NCBI GenBank assembly: GCA_035582835.1
Contig: JAYKAV010002662.1
Coordinates: 248,001-312,000 of the forward strand
Direction of reading: 5' to 3'
DNA from: Phoebastria nigripes
Taxonomy: Eukaryota; Chordata; Aves; Procellariiformes; Diomedeidae
DNA: 64,000 nucleotides
The stretch's first letter is position 1; each line of letters begins with the position of its first letter. Below are positions 27,771-40,992 of this stretch, piece after piece. The notes beneath the pieces were generated by a model, which was not told the DNA's origin, searched no databases, and saw nothing but the letters and a program-made list of their open reading frames with translations. Position numbers and translations under genes: made by a program.

Positions 27771-30700
27771 ATAATCCCTTTTTGGATTGTTTCTGGTGGA
27801 AGGTTTATCAGCATGGTTTTATTTCAGTTCCGTTCTTTCAGCCTGTGGAAATAATGCTTCCAGCCTCCGCTTACCACTTTTTAAGCATGAATTAAAAATC
27901 TGACAGCTTGTCAGGCTGTCTTGTATCAGCACTTCCCTCTGCATTGCCAGAATGAGGTAAAAGAAGGCATAAAGCATAGTTAAGAGACTGTTGTGCAGTG
28001 AGAGGAAATAGTTTGCTGTTAATGCACATGACAAACTGAAACCTTAAAAGTCAAGGTCATTTTGGGGGTTGTCTTGAAAAGAAATTGGTGCATTTCTAAC
28101 TCATTGACTAGTATGCCTTAATATGACTGAATATCCCAAGAGACAAAAGGCATCTGGAGTATTTTCTAAAGGTCTGTGGGAGAGCCTCGTGGGTGGAGCA
28201 GGGTAATGAAGCTGTCTTTCTACTACAGCCATCCTGGCTTGTGTTGGAGACTAAAAAGGACCCTACAAATGTTTCTCTGCCCAGACAGCCACCTCTCCAA
28301 GTGACCTTGGAGCCACAGCACTGCCTGGATTATACATGATGGCAGTGTCACTGTTTGGCCAGAGTGGTCTGAGGTAAGCAAGGCTTTTAGGGAAAGAGGC
28401 TATCTTTTACTGGACTTTTTTGGGGAAAATGGACAAGGTTTCAAGTTCCGAGTCTTTTAATTGGGTTTGACAAGAAGCAAAGAGTCTACGTGGTCTGACT
28501 AGAAGATGATTCCATGTTAAGTATCATGAAAGCAGCTCTCACGGGATAGAAAACAATGAAGACTTCAAGGAATTTTTTGAGGGAGGAGCTGGGAAAGGTC
28601 ATAAAACTATGAAGAGCATTTAAATAAGTAATTAAAAGGCAGTTCTGCAATGCCAATAAACTACAGATGAGAAACTATAGCTGGAAGAGAGGGGAAGGAG
28701 AGCTTTTAGAGCACACGCTGTGCAGCATCCCTGAACCAGAGAACAGTGGTCCAATGTAGTCCTGAGTGATGAGACCAGACCTTAAAAGAGAGCTCCAGGT
28801 GGATGGGAATCCTGAGCAGGAGGATTTTGACTTGTCAGAAAGAAGGACCTGAGGGGAAGACCCCAAGATATACTCAACTTGTGGGTTATCTTTTATCATA
28901 TTTAGGAAGCATTCCTTCTTAAAAAAGGAGACAAGCTGAATCACAAAAGACAGATGTAGTAAAGCAACATGTAAAAGTTTGGAGAACTGACTATGCAGAA
29001 GTGAGANCAGGCTGTGGGCAATCTAGCTAAGGCTGTAGTTTGCTGCCTTAGGGTAAACAGTACTTGAAAAACATGGTTCTCAGTGGGTAGCACGGGCTGT
29101 GTCTTCTCTCTGTGTGGCCTTTTTAGCACAGAAGCCAGGAAACAGTGGGATGAGCTAGTGGAGGGTCTCAATGGTATCGACCATGGGCACCTCATGCTAT
29201 TATGTCAGCTGTGTCTTCACTGAAGGTCTCCTATCCAGCAGGGTTGATTGGATCAGAGATGGGGACTTGCCAACTGGGAACGCTGAGTTACTATAAGAGG
29301 AGGGCAGTGGCCGGTGGGCTGGCAGTTGCCTCACTTAAAAATGAGAGAAGGGCTTTAAAGAAGTACCATTGTACTCCAGAAAATGCTTGGTAGTTGTCAT
29401 GTATTTGCCTGCTTGTCTTCCTGTTGGCCTTTTCTTCCCTCAATAAAGCATTGTTTTGTTCAGCCATTTGATTTACTGTTTGCAAGTAGGAACCGCACCT
29501 CAGCCAGCATCCAGATGGCTCAGGGTGGGACCCCAAGGTGGTATTTGTTAGTGACACCTAAGGATTAAACCCAGGCCCTTTTTGCTGTCCACCTACATCT
29601 GCCTGCATAGCATTTTACATTAATTAAGGTCAAGCGTAAGGGGGCTATTGAGTAAAAAATTTTCTGTTAAGTAAGAAATACATAGATCCTCACTTGGGTG
29701 TTATTTTCTTTGTTTTATATGAACGGTAGTGAAATTTCTTTGCATTTGTAGAGGTAAAGTGGAATTTATCTGCAATCTGCTGCTTCTATTTCAATCTCTT
29801 TTGTCAAGGCTTCTCATTTTTATGCTCTGGTTAGTGTGTTTGACGCTCGCTCGGAGCAATACGCCCACACCCTTCATTTTGACCTTGTATTCTTACAAAT
29901 CGAGTCCACTGGCAGCACAAGAAATTGAGCGTTAGTGTTAAACAGGGAGTGTGGAATCATTTATTTCCATCTCAGGTAAAAATTCTGAACTGTGTATGCA
30001 GGCAGGTCTGGCACTAAATTAATTGGACATGTAGATTTGTTCACGCAGAGCAGCATGAAACTGCTGCCTTTCTGAGCAAGCCCCAGCCTAGCCACCATTG
30101 TGCTCCTGTTCTCATCAGTGTTCCCCGCTACCACCACTCGTATAATTAAAGATTACCTCTCTGCTAAATTTACAAGGCTCTAAATCTTCCTCTATAACCT
30201 GCCTAAGGCTGGTTGCAAAAGTTTGCTGGCAAAACAACGTGACTTTTGGACAATACTTAAAAAAGCATGGGTTCATTCTCCTCCCCCTGATTATACTGGG
30301 GCAAAGGATGATGCTGGGCTGAGCTCAGCTCTGCAATGTGCCGCTCTCCTTTTGACGAGTGTTACATGACGGAGACCCCGCACAGTCCCCGAGTGCACTC
30401 CTATCTCAATTGCTAGTAAACTCTTCTTCTTTCAGTCCAAGCCCAATGCTTTCCCAACACTTGAACCTGGAGCTCGTGTTAGCTGCTCCTCTGGGGCTCT
30501 GCCCTGTTTGCTCAGGAGGTCTCGGTGCAGGACCAGACCTGCTGTCCACTCATCCCCGAAGCACGAACTAGGAATGAATTCTATTTTTTTATTATTTTTT
30601 TTTTTTTTATTGAGGAAGCCATCTCCAAGTGCCAGAGCTCAAACCTGTGGAGGATGCCCTCCAGTCACCTATATGATTTTCCTAGAGTCCCTTATACTGC

Positions 30701-32674
30701 CTTTGAGGATCTCATAGTAAAACTATATTTTTATTTTTAGTTTAGAGTGTTTCTGACTACTTTGGTTCTTTTGAAGAAATTAATATAGTAGTGCTTCAAA
30801 TTGATAAATATAAAGGATGTCCCATACATGAAGCAGTTCACGATTTATCTGCCGCTAGAGGTTCCAGTCCATTACGAAAAGTATAATTTAAATACACATT
30901 AGCAGCTCACAAAGGAATCTGCAGAGTAAGGCTTCCCTTAATATACTTTTGAAATCACTTAAAAAAAAAACCAATCTTCTCAAAGGTTTTGTTCAGCACA
31001 GTGGAAAGTAGGTCTGGGCAAATACAAGATCTGAATAGCTCCAAAGAGAGATCCTTTATTCATAAAAAGAAACTAACATGGGAATCTACTTGCTAATAAA
31101 CAAGTATTCTGCCCCCTCACATAAAATATGGGACCAGTTAAAGAAAAAAGAAATGCGGCAAACTTAAAGAAACATTGAAATCCTCTTTAGAATTGTTCCA
31201 CTTAACTGGGTCAAGCTATTTTGAGTCTTAAAGGGTGACAGGTTTTCCTAGGAACATGAAACATTGATATGGCCAGATTAGCAAACGTCATTGATTTAGA
31301 GAGCTCACAGGTCAGCAGTTGGAGATGCAATGTAAAATTCCATTTATGACTATCTGGTCAATCACTTGCTTTCCTTGGAGGGTGCAGCTATTTCAGGAAG
31401 TCTTGACCTATTGGGAATAAGATATATAGTATTAGATATTAGCATTTAACGTCTTCCTATTTTAGAAGTCTTTATGATAATTTCAGAGGGCTGATTAAAG
31501 ATGTTTGCTAGAAGGGAAATCCATGATATTGCAGGATTAGGGATTTGAGGAGGAGGTGAGGCGGGGCCAGTGCTGCAGGATCTGAGACTGTACTCAGAAT
31601 GGAGGGCTGAGAGATAGGAGGTGGGAGGAGGAGCATCACTTAAAGCATTTGTTTCCATTTTGGTATTTAACTTTCTCCCACTTGCAAAAACTGCCATGCT
31701 CCAGCTTCTGCTAAATATGAAAGACTGGGTGCCTCAAGCCTCAAGTAGCTTAAGTGGCTACTTAAATATTTAGTTTTTACTTCATCCATTTACCTTTAGG
31801 AACCCAAAGATTAAACATTTGGCCTGAAGTTCAGCCTAGTACCTGGTGCTATGCATGGGACATATATGTGATAGATCTTTGAAGAAAACAGATATCTATT
31901 TACTAGCAAGTATATGTATTCGAAAGTAAACTGTGATTGACTGGAATTATGTTTATGTTAGGCTTTATAGTTAAATATTATAATAACACTGTCCTGCCTT
32001 AATTGATGTCCTCACCAAAAATTGCTGAAAACATATCATGTTTACAGCTCTTGGTTATATCTCCAAGGAAATTTGAGAGCTCTTGTAAAAAGAGGCTTGA
32101 AAGTTGTTGGTTTAAAGAGACAAAAATTGTTATACTACATCACTCCTGTCAGATACTGTGATTTGACCAAGAATAGCTGAGATATGTAACTTTGATTTAG
32201 CCCAGCATGCCTTCTCCCTGGATATCATCCCTGATATTTCCCATCTGATTTTCCCATGGCATCCAGCCTCTACAGACTGAGTCATGTTCTCTTTATGCAA
32301 TGGTATTACCTACTAGCACGGATAGACAAAATCTAGAAGAGAAGCAAATCTCTTTCTGTTGTGGTTTGTTCACATTCTGGTGGTGTCCTTGGCCAAGATT
32401 TGGGTCCTAAGTGTATGTTGATGAAATAACAGCCAGATTATGCCTTAGATGACTGAAGCCTCAAGCCTCAGCCTTGCAGATACTTAGATGGAAGTCATCA
32501 CTAGGAACTGAGACCCTGAATTGTTTTTTGGGGTTTTTTTTGTGTGTCCAAGACAGACTGGAGTGGAAGATAGGAATGGTCTCTATCTCTGTTTCACAGT
32601 TTGAAAACTACTGTGTTCATAGACATTTAGACAGACAGCAGCTGGGTTAAGAAATGATCTAGATGTAACATACA

Positions 32675-32765
32675 TAGAAATTAAATTATTTGTCCGAGGT
32701 TACAGATTATGTCTGTGGAAGAGCCATGGTTTGAACTGACTCTGATGCCAACAGTTTAAGTGAAT
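32675..32765 (+). mobile_element. MIR-like SINE remnant
   Basis: The plus strand keeps the order of MIR landmarks: 'attaaattatttgtccgagg', then 'ttacagattatg', 'gaagagccatggtttgaactg' and 'actctgatgcca'. These parallel the 'taagtgacttgcccaaggtcacacag ... gcagagccagga.ttgaaccc ... ctgactcc' order of the MIR consensus. No target duplication or tail is visible, as expected at this age. Short and diverged, so confidence is moderate. Confidence 0.5.
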
Positions 32766-35700
32766 GTCTCTGTTCTGTACTTCCTTCTCCCAAGTAAGCT
32801 TTTTGAGCTGCTTTTTTTAACCAGCTTTCAGTGGATACCGCATCTTAGCTCCCACTAAAGCTATCTTTCATTCTGATATAGCTGTTATTTGTAGTTATAC
32901 AACATTTATATTAAGAACAAGAATTGTGGCAAACAAGCCATTTGCAGCACGCGTGATCAGGCATGTGGTACCGCTTCAGCTCCCCAAAAGGTTTATGAAG
33001 TAATGTGTAGTTACTGGGTATCACAGATGGGGGGAAAATCTTATTTTATGGTGTTTTTTAGAAATCCTCCCTTACAGAAGTCTTGTGATTGTGTGTGTTC
33101 TCCATTCTTATCGGGAAAAAAGAGGCAACTTATGAGGATGCTAGATGAGTAAAGATGTTAGGTTCCTAAAGTGGACTAAGAGGTGAATGACTTGTTTCCC
33201 AAACATGTTCCCTGATAAAGATATTTCTGTTCTTTGACATTCACATACATTTTTTACTCTTGAATTTTATTCTTAGTGAGAATTGCCAGCATTTGGGGGT
33301 TGCATTTTACATTTCATAAATCTCAAAATGTCCAAAAATGACAACAGCACACATGGGTATATGTGAGAATACATGCACACATTATTCATGGCACTAGCTG
33401 GATAGAGAGCTTTACTTTTCACTCCCAGTAATTCTTAGCTAAGGCAATCTCACAGCCATAAATTCACTACAGAAAACATGCTAAAACTTAGGCGAGAAAT
33501 GAGAAGTGTTTAATTCTGAAAGCGTAAATGTATTCAACTTTAACTGTGTGAGCAAAACATGTCTTTTAAATTTTTTTCCGTGTCTTATTTTATTGCAGCC
33601 ACAGTTAAAAGTGGTAGGTCCTTCTGAATATAGGATTTTTAATTGTTACAAGAAGACAATACTGAGGGTTTCAGCTCTGAGTAAATCATTTTGGTTGAGG
33701 CTTGGCTGATCCACAGGACCCCATGTAGTCATCCTTGTGCCAGTCAAATGTTCTGTCCCCACCACCCTGTTTCTATGCTGGTGTGACTCTACAGATGCTA
33801 CCATTGACTCCATGGCAATGATGCTGTTTGAAATGCCAAGTAACGTGCCAGTGACTCAGATGAAAGAGCTCTTTGGAAGACCTCTTATTTTGATCCTCAT
33901 CATGTTGCTTTTTGGCTTCATTTTATTATCCTGATATATTACATTAATAGATCGTAACAGGGCCCTTACCTGCCAGGTGCATCACTCTACACACATGCTT
34001 AAAATGTATAAGAAAGTCATCATCCTTATTTTCATAGAAAAGTTGTGTGGTTCAGAGAGAAAATGGCAATTTCCACCATTATTTCATTTGCCAGATGTTT
34101 TTAATGAGTTTTTTACCACTTTTCCTATGGCTTGTCTGCAAAGCATGTTGTTTCTTTCATCTCTCTCCCAAGACCATGGTCTCACTGCAGGTAGGCATGG
34201 TTTCAACCTGGTTAGCATTTATATAGGAGCAGGTGAATTTCAATACAGCTTCACTATTTCTAAGGCCAAAACAGACAGTTATATTTGTCCTGTGCTGCTC
34301 TCTGATGACACAGACAAGCTTTCTTCCTCCCTCAGAACAGAAATCTTCAGCAGTTTAATTTAGAATCGGCTCCGTCTGACATGAAAAACAGGGATACGTG
34401 GTGCTTTTAAGGCAAATGCACAAACCTTTCCCATATAGTTTGGAGGAAGCCTTGCATGCTTTTGGTCTGTCAACCCCCACACTAAGCAGTGTGAGACAGG
34501 TGTCTGAAGATCTTTCTTGGAGCAAAGTAGGAAACAAGTGGTACTGAACAAAGCAGAAAATAAAGTGAGATGCACTTTTTCCCTGAAAAATAATCAGTGC
34601 AAATGTCACTGAGAACAATGTGATTTTGCAAAACACATTTCCCAGTTAGGAAAAGCCATTACAGTGTGACTTCAGGCAGCACTATTAATTACCCTATAGT
34701 TGTGAACTGATTTTATATTTAATGATTGAACTTGTCTGTTTTCACTTGCTGGCATCAGGAAACCTGTGATGGCATAAAATGCCTTTCACCGTCAGATACC
34801 TTCTTCAGAGCATGTCCGTGCAGTCAGTCCTCTCTGATAAGCTGAATGGATGGATGTCATTAATCCAAGCATCCCAGTGTCTTCTCCAGCCCCTGAACTT
34901 CAAATGGACGCTCTTCTTTCTGTGGAAAGATTTGATTTCAGTGAGAGAAGGAATGACTCAAATCTCACTGAGGTTTTAAGATCACCTATGTATTGTTCAG
35001 CCATCAGTAATCCCTTTGGCTTTACAGACTTGGCAGCAATTACTGCGTTAGCTGACTCGGAACAAATCACTGATATTAATTACGAAAACCTCCATGGGCA
35101 ATTGTCTAATTTAGACACCATTTCTATTTCCTTTCATGCTTTTATGAAAACAGTGGGGCAGCCTCTTCCTATTGCCTCATTGTTCATTATAGTNTTTCAG
35201 AAAGGAATTGAAATATATTTTGCCTCTCTGTGATTGGTCTCATCAATAACAAGAAAGACATTGCTGGGATTCCAGCACATCACCGTGAGCCCCAGAAAAG
35301 TTCCTCTGTGATGCATAAGAAGGAGAGGGAGCAGATGGAATTATGATATTTAAAACCAATTCTATGGGGAGTTCTCAAATTATAGCAACCTTTGCTAGTG
35401 CCATTCATTATAGATGCTTATTGTTGAATGTATAAAGAGAGACGTAATTATTGATTGCCCAGCAGGCTGAAGATGACAGCTAGTAAGCAGTATTAATACC
35501 TTGTACAAAGAAGTAAATAAGAAATCATTTTTTTCAGAGGTTAGGTTTATTCTGGAGATAAATTGCAATTTTATAGCCCTCGAGAAAATGAAGTATAGGA
35601 GCAAAAAGGTCTGTTCACACTTTCCGCCTGAAGAAACACCGAGACACAGCATATTGCTTGTAAGTTAACATTCATCAGTGAATGCTGAGCATTAACATAG

Positions 35701-36201
35701 AGCCGTTTTGTTTTTCTCTTTCACTTATCTCAAGCTACTGGCTTCAGTGAATTTACAGCTGATTTATGTCTTCATAAACAATTTTTTAGTGCTTATGTAA
35801 CCCTCTGTACAAACTATAATTATCGCAAGCATCAGGAAAGAGACCCGTGGCTTTAGGTCTTGCAAATATTTCAGTAAACTATGCAGCAAATTTATTGGAA
35901 AATAAAGTTTAGAGAGACTAAAGCTATGTCTGGCTCTTGGTGAAATTTGGCAAATGCCTTTGGCTTGAAAAATGTTCAAAAAACCGTGAATAGCAAGCGC
36001 TGCACTGAGATTTGCTAAACAAAACATTTTGCTGTTTCATTTTGAGAACGGTGTTTTGAATTGAAAATTGGCCATAAAAATAATTGTTTTAATCCCCTTA
36101 AATTAATGGAACATTTAATTTCAGTTCAAATAAAATGATTCAAAATGAGCTCAAATGATTCTTTCTTCCTGTCCATTTCCTCTTCATTTCAACTGGTTGG
36201 G

Positions 36202-36220
36202 AAAAAAAAAAAAAAAAAAA
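36202..36220 (+). repeat. A homopolymer (19 nt)
   Basis: Nineteen uninterrupted A after GG. There is no convincing LINE or SINE 3' end just upstream, so it may be a simple slippage tract rather than a retroposition tail. Confidence 0.85.
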
Positions 36221-37442
36221 TCCTGTCTCTCTGTGCTCAGCCCCTGAGCTGAAACATCCACACTCCTGCCAGCTCTTCGTAAACCCCTGTGCATTGGACT
36301 CCACGGTCGGGTTGCCCTGGGATGGTATGAACAGCACTACAGTATCTGGCCCATAGCATCAGTGGGAAAGGTTGACAATTTGCAACAGTAGAAACAATTA
36401 TGAATTTGCGGTAGGATATTGTGGATATAAACTGGACTAATGTCCTGCAATTCCAGGATCGTGGTCTGATTTGCCTGTCCAGGCTCTCTGTGGCCAACTG
36501 GAGAAAGACAGATGCACCTCTTGAAGGCATCTCACATGGCTTAGCCCTCACATGGGGTGAGATAGCTGCAAAGGGAATGAGTAGGTGGATGAGCAGATGC
36601 TTAACATTTAGATGGCTAATGGTAGCTGTGGGGGAATCCCATCCTTTATGGTTGCTTTATGTTTATCCACAACCTCAGTGAACTCCCTGAATCTTAAACT
36701 TAGAAACTGTAGGTCTTTACAAAGTTATTGTTAGCTTTGCTCAGGTCTCACCTGTCAGCTTGTCATTACTGGATATCTGATTATTTTTACTGAGCCAAAT
36801 GCAGACCAAAATTCAGATAACTTAAGCATTAAGTGCTGTTGATTGGCATTCAGCGCCTTCGGGGGTGTGACGTGACAACAAAGCAAACAGCTTATTCATC
36901 AGTAAATAAGGACTAATACAGATGGTTTTCTTACAGCTGAAGTTCCTTTTACTTTGAAACATTAATGATTTATTGTATTAAAACATCTCTTTGGAAGTAC
37001 ACTTTATTGAGTTATTGGCTGGCATTTTGATGTCCCTCACCAGGGGGAAGTGAAATTTAACACATAAACACTTACTGAAACATTTCTTTTTGCATTCAGC
37101 AGTATATCACGAAGGTCAAAATGCAGTTGCTATAGTTTTTTCACTCTGGTATTACATTGTTTAAATAATGTCATAATATTATTTGTACATAGTTTGCTGT
37201 TTATGGATTCTTTGTACTCAAGCTGTGATTTTTGTATTTCCTGCTATGCTTGATCATTATTGTAATATTTGATGTCGGTAATCAACTAGTATTTCTTAAA
37301 AAGCACATGAATCTGAACACATGCAGCCCAATTCTGTAACATTTATCTGTACAGAGTAATTCCTCACTGCCTCTATAACAACTGGGTCTTGCTGTGAATG
37401 CTCCCAGAGTAAGATATAACTCCAAGAATGTAAGTGGTAGAA

Positions 37443-37467
37443 TTAAAGCCATAAAGTATGGCTTTAA
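37443..37467. repeat. Perfect 10-bp inverted repeat, 5-nt loop
   Basis: TTAAAGCCAT and ATGGCTTTAA are exact reverse complements around AAAGT. A related 'gcattaaagtatg' follows within 30 bases. The stem is too short for a microRNA precursor. Function unknown. Confidence 0.6.
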
Positions 37468-40400
37468 ACTTAAGCATTAAAGTATGCTGAAGTGGTTTGG
37501 GAGTCTCATATCTTTTTGATATTCAGTGGAACTCAGATTCTTAAATGCCTGCCTGACTTTTAAAAAATGCAACTTACTCACAAGATTTCCAGAAAATGTA
37601 TATTAGCCAGGTATTCTGAAGCAATTTGCTGTATAATATAGGACCATTCCAAAGGGGAAAAAAATTAAGTAATTGGTGCTATCAAATGGGTATGAAGGTC
37701 ATGAGTTGTTCTCCTGCCACGTAGCAACATCTAGTCTGCCTCCACCTCCCAACACCGATGTAAAAAAACTGAAATGAAAAGTTCAAAACTTTCTCCTCTA
37801 GGTGCTTGAAAGGTGTCACAAGACATGAAAATTGAACATCAAAATGGGAAATGTCGGTTCCCTTGCAGTCATTAGAGAAAACCACCCCCAGAGGCTGCCA
37901 TGAGCTTGGTCATGGGAAGCTCTAAGGACCATTTCCCATCTGATTGAAACTGGGGTGCTCATTCAAACTGCATCTTGTGTCTTGCAAGATTCTGTCTTGT
38001 TAATAAGTTAAGCAGAGCCAAGGGTTGCTCTTTCTCCTTGAAGACAAATGGTGTGCCGTGGCTTTCATCCTTAAACAGAACTCTGCCGTGCCCCTTCTCC
38101 CCAAAATATGGTGGCCTCATCCATATTGATTCTTAATCTGTTCTCTCTAAAAGCTGGGGAAAGGAAGAGCCGTCTGTGCTTATCATCCTGCTCTTTGGGA
38201 AAGGAGGAAGGTCTGACTTCCCACATGGAGTGTCCTTACCTTGGGCTTTTTGACTCTGCCCCTTGTGGTGCTGGCTTTTATGAATTACTGTCTGCCTAAT
38301 ATTGAACACAGATGCATCCCATTCATCCTCTTCTGGCACAGGGCCTTCCTCAATAGATGACAATCGTGTTTCTGATTGCCTGATTCTTTAATCTTCATTT
38401 TTGCATGTGTTGCTGTACAGTGACCTGTTTAATGGGAGGAGGAATTCCTCTTTGCCAAATACCTTGTAGACTGTTTGATTTTAGGGGTTCTGGGTCTCCC
38501 AGAATTTTTTGGTGGAGAGCTTTTTAGTCATCCTTGCAATCTCTGATAGACTTTGGCAGCATTGGACTATCTCTGTTTGTTCCATAGTTCCTGACAGAAC
38601 AGTGTCTCTGGGTAGGTGAAAATAAATGTCCAGGACAGTACCTGAAAAAGCATCAGCTACAAAAAGAAAGGAAACAACAAAAGATTAATTTAGCATTACT
38701 GACGTTTGTGAGATATTTGACTATTCTATGCTCAAAAAATGAAATGCTTTCTTGTACTAAAGAGAACCAAAGCCCTTTGTCAATCAGCACATATATTATG
38801 CCTGGATGCCCCATTTTAGTGACTTAATACACTTATTTTTCACAGGTTTCTAGAGGAAGTTTCTTTTAGCCTTCTGCAAGGAGTGATAGTTAATTCGTGT
38901 TGTATTTTCTGTCTTCTTTAATTTGATAAAATAAGAATAGCTCAAATCAATCATCAGAAAGGATGTCATACATAAAAGTTCAAAATGAGATGGTGGGGGA
39001 AACAGAGAAGGTGGAATATTAGATGTGTGAGCTGCCTGGAAAAACAGGAGAGTACTGAGTCACACTGCTGCACCTTGCTGCACGTTGGATGCTCTCTGCT
39101 ATCTGTTATCCCATGGTTTGACACAACCTCTGCCTTGAGTTTTATGCTCTACCACCACACGACAGTGGACGTGATGGGAGTACAAAGCCTTAGCGATGAA
39201 TTCAAGACTGGTGTCAGACTCAGCACCTCCTTCCATGATAGACTCACTGCCTTGCCCCAGATGCTCTCTCAGGATCTCCTGCTCTGACAAATTGCTTTGC
39301 AAGGCACCCAGCACCCTGGAAGATATGGTTTGCAGGTTAGCATTTTCCTCCCTCTGAATTGTCTTCTGTGATTGACAGTTTAATTTTGAACCTAAATGAG
39401 CAATTTCAGGTTCTTGCTGAGATATGGTCCTGCAAGCTAAATGACTCTGATTAGCATCCAAGTGAATCCTTAGGATTCAGTTAGACACTACTGCAGCCCT
39501 AGCAGACGAAACTCAGAATTGCTATGGGATTCAAAGAGCCCTCTCGGATACTGGGCACGCGTGAAGACTTTCTGCTTCTACCCAGCTATGCGAAGGCCCT
39601 TGGCACCATGGAGCTGAGCATGGAAGGGAGGAAGCAAGCTCTGCCATGGCTACTGCATGCCTATGGGTAAGAGAAAATGGGGGAACTGACTAGTTTGGGC
39701 TGTGAGCTGTTATCCCCAACTCCAGAATCCCCTCTCAAAGACTATCGCCAGTTGTTTTATGAGTAGGGCCCAAGGGTTGTCTTGGGGTAAGCAGATGTCA
39801 GATAATCTGCCCACATCCTCATTATCCCTCTCCTCAAATTTGCTGTATTGGCTTAAAAAAAGATTGCAATAGCTATAATACTGCAGGATATCCATGTTAT
39901 CTTTGTTCCTCCTTGAATCTTCCTTTATTCCTGGCTTGTGTGTATCCTGTTGCAACTGGTTTCCTGCACCTACATGTTCATCAAGTGGAAAACTATTCCT
40001 TTTTCTCACTTCTGAATTTGATATTTTGGCTATTTTTTGTATAGGTCTTCTTCACTCCTCCACAAGAGAGAAGTGACATGTCTGAGATGTATTTCCTCTC
40101 TTTCTGGGTAAACACAGTTTCATGCTGGCCAGTATTCATATTTTATATTTGACAGTTCATGTCTGGCAATGGAGATCTACTGAAATCACTAGGGATCCAT
40201 TAAGTAGATGGCCCCTTTTGTGTGAAAACACCATGTGTCCATTTCTGGGGCTGGAGCAAAGAGTCCTCCTGCCTCGAATAACACCCAGGAAACAAAGTAA
40301 AACTTCTTTCTTAAAACTATGTGAGCAATTATTTGGGTCATCATAGGTGAATTCAACCTCTCCTCTGTTGTAGAGCCCCAGAACCGGAGGAGGATCCTGC

Positions 40401-40974
40401 TGCTCTGCCTGAACGGGGCAACTGCAAATCCTGAAAATCAGCTCTTTGGATGCATGTTTCCCATGCAGGCCAGCTAAGCTTAGTTTGAGACAGATGCCTG
40501 CCACTTGCATCTGACATGGTGGTGTGATATGTTGGTGATGTATCTGGAAAGCAACTTAGGATTTTTTATGCCAACATTGGGCACATGACATTGCTGTGAA
40601 GACAGCAATTGGTGGATGAAAGTTAGTAGGTCAGGAACAGGGAAGGGGCCCATCCATGTGGCAGATGCTGCTTAAGAAGACCCCTGGGCAGCCTCCCATG
40701 CTCAGAGCCATGTCCTAGAGCCAGGCCCACCCGGCCTAACCAAACTGGGGATGCCAGAGTCGTGTTGACATCTCATCTCTGTAAGCAAGTTCTCTGTAAC
40801 AGCAGGTGCATGTGGTCTGATCAAATTCAGTAAACACCACCAAAGTGTCAGATAGAACTTGTGCCTTAATTTTACCACATTGTACCTGCTTTTTGACCGA
40901 ATGACAAAAGCCCTATGACCAGGAAATAAAAAATGGCAAGTGATGTGTAATGAATATCCCCACTCTAACTAACC

Positions 40975-40992
40975 TTTTTTTTTTTTTTTTTT
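40975..40992 (+). repeat. T homopolymer (18 nt)
   Basis: Eighteen uninterrupted T run directly into ACAG. On the plus strand this imitates a polypyrimidine tract with a splice acceptor; on the minus strand it is an A tract. No coding evidence follows it. Confidence 0.8.

Noticed and set aside
36202..36220. A tail of a processed pseudogene or SINE
   Set aside because: No gene-like or SINE-like body precedes it and no flanking duplication was seen.
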